Source: Leptospiraceae bacterium | GTDB taxonomy: Bacteria; Spirochaetota; Leptospiria; Leptospirales; Leptospiraceae | Direction of reading: 5' to 3' | DNA length: 64,000 nt | Assembly (NCBI GenBank): GCA_024233835.1 | Contig: JACKPC010000003.1 | Span: forward strand, 342,501 to 406,500 | In this document: positions 1 to 7,262 of the stretch, in pieces | Position numbering within the stretch: the stretch's first letter is position 1 | Layout of the letters: the number at the start of each line of letters is the position of its first letter | Notes under the pieces: model-generated | What the model was told of the DNA's origin: nothing | Database searches by the model: none | What the model saw: only the letters and a program-made list of their open reading frames with translations | Program-made: the position numbers and the translations under genes

Positions 1-3000
1 GCCCGGCTTTATAGGTCCCATCGGCAGTAGAAGAAGATACGTTTGTCACGGTCGGAACAGCAGTATCAATCACGATAGCCTTATTTGCACCTAAAGAGCC
101 TGCTGCTGCCGGGTTTGCAAGAGTAAGCGTAGCAGCGTTTCCGGCTGCATCGTTAATGGTTCCGCTGTTTAGAGCAAGTGAGCTATTGGCAACGTAGTCG
201 AGGTCAGCACTGGTGTCACCAGCCTGAACTGTATAAGTAAAAGTTAAAGTACTGGTTCCTGAACCGGAAGCATAGGTAGCATTTCTATCGGTTGCTCCGG
301 TTTCGAGGGTTAAAGACGGAGTTCCTCCGGTTGTATTTACCGTAACAGCTTCCGAAAAGGTCACCTGAATGCTGACTGAATCACCGGCTTTATAGGTTCC
401 ATCGGTAGTAGAAGAAGTTACATTGGTAACAGTCGGTACTGTAGTATCAATGACAATGGCTTTGTTTGCACCTAAAGAGCCTGCTGCTGCCGGGTTTGCA
501 AGAGTAAGCGTAGCAGCGTTTCCGGCTGTATCGTTAATAGTTCCACTATTTAGAGCAAGAGAGTTATTGGCAACGTAGTCGAGGTCGGATGTGGTATGTC
601 CTGCACCCACAGCATAACGGAAAGTTAAAGTGTTACTACCTGAACCACCGAAGTAGTCTACGACAGCATCGGTTCCACCGGTTTCGAGGGTGATTTGGGG
701 AGTGCCTGTTACGGTAACATTTTCACTGAAAGTAATTGTAATATCAATAGATTCGCTAATACCGTAAGTTCCATCAGCTTTAGTAGAGGTTACATTGGTA
801 ACAGTCGGAACGGTCGTGTCGATGACAATAGCCTTGTTAGCACCCAGTGAGTTGGCAGCACCGGGTGCTGCGAGAGTAAGTGTTGCCGGATTGCCTGCTG
901 CATCATTAATAGTTCCGCTATTTAGAGCCAATGCGGTAGTGCTGATGTAATCTAAGTCGGCACTTGTATGACCGGCTCCCACAGTATAACGGAAAGTTAA
1001 AGTGTTACTACCTGAACCACCGAAGTAGTCTACGACAGCATCGGTTCCACCGGTTTCGAGGGTGACTTGGGGTGTGCCTGTTACGGTAACATTTTCACTG
1101 AAAGTAATAGTAATATCGATTACTTCAGTGGCTTTATAACTTCCATCAGCTTTTGATGAAGTAACATTGGCAACAGTTGGAACGGTCGTATCGATGACAA
1201 TGGCCTTATTGGCACCCAGGGAACCTGCTGCTGCCGGGTTTGCGAGAGTCAGTGTGGCCGGGTTTCCTGCTGTATCGTTAATAGTTCCGCTATTTAGAGC
1301 AAGAGAATTATTCGCTACATAGTCGAGGTCAGAAGAGGTATCACCTGTCTGAACAGTATAAGTAAAAGTTAAAGTATTGGTTCCACTTCCTGAATCGTAG
1401 GTAGCATTTCTATCGGTGGTTCCGGTTTCGAGGGTTAAGGATGGAATACCACCGGTTGTATTCACGGTAACAACTTCCGAGAAAACCACCTGAATGCTGA
1501 TTGATTGCCCGACTTTATAAGTTCCATTGGCAGTAGAAGAGGTTACACCGGTAACAGTCGGAACTGTCGTATCGATGACAATGGCCTTATTGGCACCTAA
1601 AGAGCCTGCTGCTGCCGGATTTGCCAGAGTAAGTGTGGCCGGATTGCCTGCTGCATCGTTAATGGTCCCGCTATTTAGAGCGAGAGAGCTATTGGCGACG
1701 TAGTCAAGGTCAGAAGAGGTATCGCCAGCCTGAACTGTATAAGTAAAATTTAAAGTATTGGTTCCACTTCCTGAAGCGTAGGTAGCATTTCTATCAGTAG
1801 TTCCGGTTTCGAGAGTTAAGGATGGAATTCCACCGGTTGTATTCACGGTAACGGTTTCCGAAAAAGTCACCTGAATGCTTACCGAATCACCGACTTTATA
1901 AGTCCCATCGGTAGTAGAAGAAGTTACATTGGTAACGGTTGGAGCTGCTGTATCTATAATAATGTCTTTGTTTGCCCCCAGAGAGTTTGTAGCAGCCGGG
2001 TTGGGTAAGGTTAAAGTTGCATCATTACCCACTGAATCTTTAATGGTCCCGCTATTTAGAGCAAGAGAGTTATTTGCTACATAGTCCAGATCGGAACTTG
2101 TATCACCCGCCTGTACTGTGTAGGAGAAAGTGAGGGTGGTTGAACCACTACCTGAAGTGTAAGTTACGCTTTGATCTGTTGTTCCTGTTTCCAGTGTTAT
2201 AGTCGGTGTTCCTCCTGTAGTTACTACTGTAACAGCCTCTGAAAAGGAAATATCTATATCAATTGATTCTCCTGCTTTATATGTTCCGTTGCTTTTGCTT
2301 GAGGTGACACCTGTAACAGTTGGAGAAGTCGTATCAATTACAATCGCCTTATTGGCTCCCAGGGAGCCGGTGTTGCCGGGTGTGGCCAGAGTAAGAGTTG
2401 CATCATTGCCCACTGCGTCTTTAATGGTCCCGCTATTTAGAGCAAGAGAGTTATTGGCAACGTAGTCGAGGTCAGCACTGGTGTCACCAGCCTGAACGGT
2501 ATAAGTAAAAGTTAAAGTGCTGGTTCCCGAACCGGAAGCATAACTTGCATTTCTATCGGTTGCTCCGGTTTCGAGGGTGAGTGTGGGAGTTCCTCCGGTT
2601 GTATTGACTGTAACGGTTTCCGAAAAAGTCACCTGAATGCTTACCGAATCACCGGCTTTATAGGTTCCGTTGGTAGTAGAAGAAGTTACATTGGTAACGG
2701 TCGGAGCAGTAGTGTCGATGACAATGGCCTTATTGGCACCGAGAGAATTTGCCGCAGCGGGGTTTGCAAGAGTCAATGTAGCAGCATTTGCTCCCGCATC
2801 GTTAATGGTTCCACCGTTTAAGGCAAGTGAATTATTAGCGACGTAGTCGAGATCAGAAGAGGTATCGCCAGCCTGAACTGTATAAGTAAAAGTTAAAGTA
2901 TTGGAACCTGAACCGGAATCGTAGGTAGCATTTCTATCAGTGGCTCCTGTTTCGAGTGTGAGTGTTGGAATACCACCGGTTGTATTCACGGTAACAACTT

Positions 3001-5218
3001 CCGAGAAAGTCACTTGAATACTGACTGACTGTCCGACTTTATAAGTTCCATTGACAGTAGAAGAGGTCACATTGGTAACAGTAGGTGCTGTAGTATCAAT
3101 GACTATTGCTTTGTTGGCACCGAGAGAATTTGCCGCAGCGGGATTCGCTAATGTCAGAGTAGCTGCATTAGAAGCTGCATCAAGTATGGTTCCCCCGTTC
3201 AGTGCAAGTGAGTTATTAGCAACGTAGTCGAGGTCAGCACTGGTATCGCCAGCCTGAACTGTATAAGTAAAAGTTAAAGTATTGGTTCCCGAACCGGAAG
3301 CATAACTTGCATTTCTATCGGTAGTTCCGGTTTCGAGGGTGAGTGTGGGAGTTCCTCCGGTTGTATTGACTGTAACGGTTTCCGAAAAAGTCACCTGAAT
3401 GCTGACTGACTGCCCGGCTTTGTAGGTTCCGTTGGTAGTAGAAGAAGTTACATTGGTAACGGTCGGAGCAGTAGTGTCGATAACAATGGCTTTGTTAGCA
3501 CCTAAAGATCCTGCTGCTGCGGGAGTAGGTAAAGTAAGTGTAGCTGCGTTACCAGCCGGATCATTAATGCTACCTCCATTTAATACCAGAGAGTTTGTAG
3601 CTACATAGTCCAGATCAGATGTGGCATGTCCCGCACCTACAGTATAACGGAAGGTTAAAGTATTGCCCCCGGAACCACTTAAATAATTCACAACTGCATC
3701 GGTTCCACCGGTTTCGAGGGTGAGTGTGGGAGTTCCTGTAACGGTAATATTTTCACTGAAGCTAATTAAGATATCGATAACCTCTCCTGCTTTATAACTT
3801 CCATCGACTTTGGATGATGTAACACTGCTTACAGTAGGGGCAGTAGTGTCAATGACAATAGCCTTGTTGGCCCCTAAAGAGTTTACAGCTCCGGGAATAG
3901 CGAGGGTAAGGATAGCATCTGTTGCATTGGAACTGGCTTTGATTGTTCCTCCGTTAAGACTTAGAGCTGTAGAGGAGGTATAGTCGAGATCAGATGTTGT
4001 ATCGCCTGTCTGAACTGTATAAGTAAAAGTTAAAGCATTGGTCCCGGTTCCGGAAACATAGTTTATTGTACGATCCGTGGTCCCGGTTTCGAGTGTAAGA
4101 GTAGGGGTTCCGGTTACATCAACAGCATTAGAAAAGTTTACCTGGATGCTGACTGATTGACCGGCTTTGTATGTACCATCTGTTGTTGAAGAGTTTACGG
4201 AAGAAACTACTACGACATTTGTATTGATAACAATATCTTTTGATATTCCTAAAGAAGAAGCACTTGTTGTAGCCGGTAGGCTTAGACTTGCATTATTTGT
4301 TGCCTGATCCCGAATAGAGCCTCCGTTTAGCTCAAGGCTGGCTGTGTCTACATAGTTCAAATCATTACTGGCATCTCCAGCTTGAATTGTATAGGTAAAG
4401 GTTAAAGTATCAGTTCCTGAACCGGAAGTATAGGTAGCATATTGATTGGGAGTTGTATTTAATTTTAATCTCGGAGTTCCGCTTACAGAAACAGTTTCAT
4501 TATATTTAACCTGAACGCTGATGCTATTTGTTGAAGATAAATTAGAATAAGTTCCATTAGGAGTGCTCGAGGTCACTGAGGATACAGTTGGTGGCAAGGT
4601 GTCTATGATAATACTCTGGTTGCCACTGATAGAAGTAGCAGAGCCGGGAGTAGGAGTTGTGATGTCAGCGTCTTTAGAGGAATCGGCGTTTTTAATACTT
4701 CCACCATTCAAGGAAAGGGCCGAAGTGCTGGCCAGATCCAAACCGTTATAATCGTCGAGAGACGATACTGTATAAGTAAAAACGAGGGTGCTACTTCCCG
4801 TTCCGGAAGAGTAGTTTACAGTAATGCCATTATTTAAAGTGATTTTAGGAGTTCCGCTTACTGTAACTGCTTCAGAGAAATTAATCTTAATTTCAATGAC
4901 AGCTCCTACTGTATAATTACCGCTTCCCTGGGTAGTTGTACTAGAAATAATCGTCGGAGTGGTAGTCGCTACACCGGTACCGGTTCCCGTGCCTGTTCCC
5001 GTACCAGTTTCTGTGCCTGTTCCGGTACCTGTAACAGTAGCTGTTCCCGTTTCAGTGCCTGTTTCTGTAGAACTGCCGCCTCCTGGAGGAAGCAATAAAG
5101 CACCTCCACCACCTCCACCGCCACCTAAAACGAAGAAAATTAAGGAAGGCCAGGAAGTACACTGGTTGGTGGAAAAGAGTAAAAAGATGGATAGAAAGAG
5201 GATTTTCAATGTTTTCAT
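1..5218 (-). CDS. Giant Ig-like repeat lipoprotein (3' end outside window)
   Basis: An open frame of 1739 codons runs from an ATG at 5218 to the left edge with no stop, so the C-terminus is missing. The ATG follows a good ribosome site (AGGAG, 7 nt spacing). Residues 1-20 are a signal peptide ending in FSTNQC, a loose spirochaete-type lipobox with Cys20 as the likely lipidated residue. Next come eight glycines (about 32-39) and a Thr-Gly dipeptide-rich stretch (about 48-85), probably a flexible stalk. The rest is about thirteen units of 123-129 residues, each with a TYTVQAGDTSSDLDY-like core, an ANKAIVIDT strand and a TSSTADGTYKAG turn. These are bacterial Ig-like beta-sandwich repeats typical of large adhesins. 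A surface-anchored adhesive or matrix role is inferred; no ligand can be named. G+C looks higher here than in the rest of the window, which could reflect repeat composition or transfer. Confidence 0.85.
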   Translation of the reverse strand, partial: MKTLKILFLSIFLLFSTNQCTSWPSLIFFVLGGGGGGGGALLLPPGGGSSTETGTETGTATVTGTGTGTETGTGTGTGTGTGVATTTPTIISSTTTQGSGNYTVGAVIEIKINFSEAVTVSGTPKITLNNGITVNYSSGTGSSTLVFTYTVSSLDDYNGLDLASTSALSLNGGSIKNADSSKDADITTPTPGSATSISGNQSIIIDTLPPTVSSVTSSTPNGTYSNLSSTNSISVQVKYNETVSVSGTPRLKLNTTPNQYATYTSGSGTDTLTFTYTIQAGDASNDLNYVDTASLELNGGSIRDQATNNASLSLPATTSASSLGISKDIVINTNVVVVSSVNSSTTDGTYKAGQSVSIQVNFSNAVDVTGTPTLTLETGTTDRTINYVSGTGTNALTFTYTVQTGDTTSDLDYTSSTALSLNGGTIKASSNATDAILTLAIPGAVNSLGANKAIVIDTTAPTVSSVTSSKVDGSYKAGEVIDILISFSENITVTGTPTLTLETGGTDAVVNYLSGSGGNTLTFRYTVGAGHATSDLDYVATNSLVLNGGSINDPAGNAATLTLPTPAAAGSLGANKAIVIDTTAPTVTNVTSSTTNGTYKAGQSVSIQVTFSETVTVNTTGGTPTLTLETGTTDRNASYASGSGTNTLTFTYTVQAGDTSADLDYVANNSLALNGGTILDAASNAATLTLANPAAANSLGANKAIVIDTTAPTVTNVTSSTVNGTYKVGQSVSIQVTFSEVVTVNTTGGIPTLTLETGATDRNATYDSGSGSNTLTFTYTVQAGDTSSDLDYVANNSLALNGGTINDAGANAATLTLANPAAANSLGANKAIVIDTTAPTVTNVTSSTTNGTYKAGDSVSIQVTFSETVTVNTTGGTPTLTLETGATDRNASYASGSGTSTLTFTYTVQAGDTSADLDYVANNSLALNSGTIKDAVGNDATLTLATPGNTGSLGANKAIVIDTTSPTVTGVTSSKSNGTYKAGESIDIDISFSEAVTVVTTGGTPTITLETGTTDQSVTYTSGSGSTTLTFSYTVQAGDTSSDLDYVANNSLALNSGTIKDSVGNDATLTLPNPAATNSLGANKDIIIDTAAPTVTNVTSSTTDGTYKVGDSVSIQVTFSETVTVNTTGGIPSLTLETGTTDRNATYASGSGTNTLNFTYTVQAGDTSSDLDYVANSSLALNSGTINDAAGNPATLTLANPAAAGSLGANKAIVIDTTVPTVTGVTSSTANGTYKVGQSISIQVVFSEVVTVNTTGGIPSLTLETGTTDRNATYDSGSGTNTLTFTYTVQTGDTSSDLDYVANNSLALNSGTINDTAGNPATLTLANPAAAGSLGANKAIVIDTTVPTVANVTSSKADGSYKATEVIDITITFSENVTVTGTPQVTLETGGTDAVVDYFGGSGSNTLTFRYTVGAGHTSADLDYISTTALALNSGTINDAAGNPATLTLAAPGAANSLGANKAIVIDTTVPTVTNVTSTKADGTYGISESIDITITFSENVTVTGTPQITLETGGTDAVVDYFGGSGSNTLTFRYAVGAGHTTSDLDYVANNSLALNSGTINDTAGNAATLTLANPAAAGSLGANKAIVIDTTVPTVTNVTSSTTDGTYKAGDSVSIQVTFSEAVTVNTTGGTPSLTLETGATDRNATYASGSGTSTLTFTYTVQAGDTSADLDYVANSSLALNSGTINDAAGNAATLTLANPAAAGSLGANKAIVIDTAVPTVTNVSSSTADGTYKAG
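5..4925 (-). repeat. Tandem array of ~13 Ig-like coding repeats, 370-387 bp each
   Basis: The turn that encodes GTYKAG recurs at about 5, 392, 763, 1133, 1509, 1890, 2273, 2656, 3037, 3418, 3790, 4163, 4538 and 4910. Spacing is 370-387 bp. All length changes are multiples of three, so the frame stays open. Two unit subtypes alternate irregularly. The longer one carries a TTGG insertion before the LTLETG strand. The shorter one carries GGTDAVV and FRYTVGAGH (about 600-720, 970-1090 and 3610-3740). Units nearest the N-terminus (4163-4910) are the most diverged. Confidence 0.9.
4973..5075 (-). repeat. Hexanucleotide-type tract encoding Thr-Gly stalk
   Basis: Imperfect 6-nt units (ACAGGC/ACGGGA-like on the coding strand) encode a run of Thr-Gly, Thr-Glu and Thr-Val dipeptides just after the lipobox and glycine run of the giant lipoprotein. 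Gain or loss of units would change stalk length without shifting the frame. Confidence 0.7.
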
Positions 5219-5225
5219 GACAGAA

Positions 5226-5277
5226 CTCCTAGAGCTAAGAGACGTAAAAAGGAAATAAATTATTAAATTATTGTCAA
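5226..5277 (-). promoter_or_regulatory. Candidate promoter and RBS of the giant lipoprotein gene
   Basis: On the minus strand TTGACA (5272-5277) is a consensus -35 hexamer followed by a very AT-rich stretch with only weak -10 matches. AGGAG (5226-5230) lies 7 nt before the ATG. The RBS is convincing; the promoter is tentative. Confidence 0.4.
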
Positions 5278-5377
5278 AATATGCAAGAAAAAAAGTAATC
5301 CTTCCTGAGAGGCGGGAAACTTTATTTCTCCTAAGAGGCTGTCAAAAAAGGAGTTCGGATGGTATCATTATATCTAA

Positions 5378-5398
5378 GCGAACCCACCGATGGTTCGC
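5378..5398. terminator. Possible terminator hairpin
   Basis: GCGAACC (5378-5384) and GGTTCGC (5392-5398) form a 7-bp stem with a 7-nt loop, 26 nt past the stop of the acyl-CoA dehydrogenase gene. No strong U-tract follows on either strand, so its role is uncertain. Confidence 0.3.
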
Positions 5399-5423
5399 AT
5401 TCCCTGAAAAACGGAGCTTTAAT

Positions 5424-7166
5424 CTAAGAACCAATAGAGTAGTTCATAATACGTAAAAAAGATTCAACTTTTGCCAGGGTTTCAATATTAAATTCTTTTC
5501 TCCAGGCTCTACGCGTTTCGAGAATTTCTTCTGAGTCAAGTTTTGTTTCCTGCTCTTCGTATAACAAACCTATGAGAAAGCGACTGACAGAGAGAATGAG
5601 ATATTCACTAGAAATTTCCCTTTTCTCTGGTTCTAATTTCTTATAGAGTTCCGCAAGATACTTGCAATTTTTAAAAATTTCCAGCAACTCGATTGAGGGC
5701 TTTATTTTATTTAATTTATCCTGTAAATACTGGCTAAAAGGACCTTTACCACTCAGGCCGGTTTGAACTGCACCTATGGCTGCATTTACCTGGATCTGTG
5801 ATGTTCCATCCCAGATGGTAGCAATACGAACATCCCGGTATAGTCGTGCCACCTCATAATCTTCACAAAAGCCGGCACCTCCAAAGATTTGGATAGCATC
5901 ATAACAGATCGTATTCGCCATTTCAGCATTATAATACTTTGCTAAGGGTGTAATGGTTGAGGATATAGAATTCCAGAATTGAATATGAGAATCTTTTCTT
6001 AATTCTTTCTCGTCTCTTCCTTCGGATTTTCCACGTAAGCTTCGCCAGGCATACAAATCTACTGTTCTGGCTGCTTCTAACATTAGACTTCTCATACCTG
6101 CAATTTCTCTTTGCATTCGATTTAAGATATTATGAATAACCGGAATCTTCTCTAAAGTTTTAGCGAATTGAGTTCGCTCACTTGCATATTTTCTGGCTTC
6201 TTCATAAGCAGCAGTTGCAATGCCTACTCCCTGAGCAGCTACAGACATACGTGCACCATTCAGCATTCCCATTACATAACGAGTCAAACCATATCCCTGT
6301 TGTCCTAATAATTCCGCAGGAGATTTATCCAGAACTACTTCGCAGGTTGCTGAGGTTTTTAAACCCATTTTTTTCTCTAATCCTGCTATTTCATAATGCT
6401 TGCTATCTACAAGAAAAAATGAGAGTCCCTTAGCACCACTTGTAGGAGAACCGGTTCGGGCCAGGCAAAGTATCGCAGCCGGATCCCCATTTAAGCCGCA
6501 AGCCATAGTTTGAAATCGTTTGGTTCCGCTAATATACCATTGTCCTTCTTTGAGTTCAGCCCTCGTTTGTACGGCTGCTAAGTCAGAACCAAAATTGGGT
6601 TCTGTTAGCCCCATGGTTACGGAATATCGTTCTTGAATAAGTTTCGGAATAATTCTTTGTTTTTGTTCTTCTGTAGCAAAATCCTGTAGAATGGAGGCGA
6701 GGTTGACACTTCCCATAGCTACAGCAAAAGAAGTATCACAACGATAAGCCATTTCGAGAAGCAAAGTTTTGGCTACTTGTGTAAGACCCATCCCACCGTA
6801 TTCTCTTTTAAATGAAGCTGCTACAAGTCCTGATTCATGAAAGGAATGGATGAGTTCTGCCATCTTCTCCGGATGCTTTACCTTTCCATCGCTATAATGC
6901 AGACCCTCCGCTTCAAAATCTGCTATATGAGCCGATACTTTGTTACCGCAAAGCTCTCCTATCAGGCTCAAGACTTCGTGATAGTAATCTATGGCTTCAG
7001 AAAGGGAAGAGGGGGCCATTTCCAGGCTTGCAAGACCTGTTTCTTTGTATTTTTTTGCATCCTCAAATTCAGCTTCGTATTCCTGTATGACTTCCTGCCA
7101 GTTTATAAGCTTTTCAAAATGAAGCATTAGGTCCGGGTTATCTGAAAAATAATTATTCTGTATCAT
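5424..7166 (-). CDS. Acyl-CoA dehydrogenase, large (DmdC/FadE5-like) type
   Basis: The 580-residue protein belongs to the FAD-dependent acyl-CoA dehydrogenases, which oxidise acyl-CoA to trans-2-enoyl-CoA with electrons going to ETF. The order is an N-terminal helical domain with an extra extension (to about residue 180), the beta domain with MGLTEPNFGSD (185-195), and the C-terminal helical domain with RTQFAKTLEKIPVIHNILNR (331-350) and QIFGGAGFCEDY (426-437). The length of about 580 fits the large subclass that carries an extra C-terminal extension. The motif that normally holds the catalytic Glu (IYEGT or IWEGT) reads IWDGTSQIQ at 451-459, so Asp453 replaces Glu. Substrate chain length cannot be read from sequence. 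The gene stands alone; bamA ends 97 nt upstream on the same strand. Confidence 0.9.
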   Translation of the reverse strand: MIQNNYFSDNPDLMLHFEKLINWQEVIQEYEAEFEDAKKYKETGLASLEMAPSSLSEAIDYYHEVLSLIGELCGNKVSAHIADFEAEGLHYSDGKVKHPEKMAELIHSFHESGLVAASFKREYGGMGLTQVAKTLLLEMAYRCDTSFAVAMGSVNLASILQDFATEEQKQRIIPKLIQERYSVTMGLTEPNFGSDLAAVQTRAELKEGQWYISGTKRFQTMACGLNGDPAAILCLARTGSPTSGAKGLSFFLVDSKHYEIAGLEKKMGLKTSATCEVVLDKSPAELLGQQGYGLTRYVMGMLNGARMSVAAQGVGIATAAYEEARKYASERTQFAKTLEKIPVIHNILNRMQREIAGMRSLMLEAARTVDLYAWRSLRGKSEGRDEKELRKDSHIQFWNSISSTITPLAKYYNAEMANTICYDAIQIFGGAGFCEDYEVARLYRDVRIATIWDGTSQIQVNAAIGAVQTGLSGKGPFSQYLQDKLNKIKPSIELLEIFKNCKYLAELYKKLEPEKREISSEYLILSVSRFLIGLLYEEQETKLDSEEILETRRAWRKEFNIETLAKVESFLRIMNYSIGS

Positions 7167-7262
7167 TATATTACCTTTATCCGAAGTATTGAGGGTTCTC
7201 TTGTGAACTCCTCTCTTGAGCGACTAAGAACTTTTTGTATATCGTTTCAAGTGAATCTAAAT

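Noticed and set aside
1..5000. Repeat array considered as a CRISPR or other non-coding repeat
   Set aside because: Units are 370-387 bp, keep an open reading frame and encode an Ig-like fold; there are no short direct repeats with unique spacers.
4959..5258. Plus-strand open frame rich in Pro-Val repeats
   Set aside because: It is the reverse complement of the Thr-Gly stalk and signal peptide of the lipoprotein gene. It lacks a ribosome site and would have no family; the minus-strand reading has start, lipobox and repeats.
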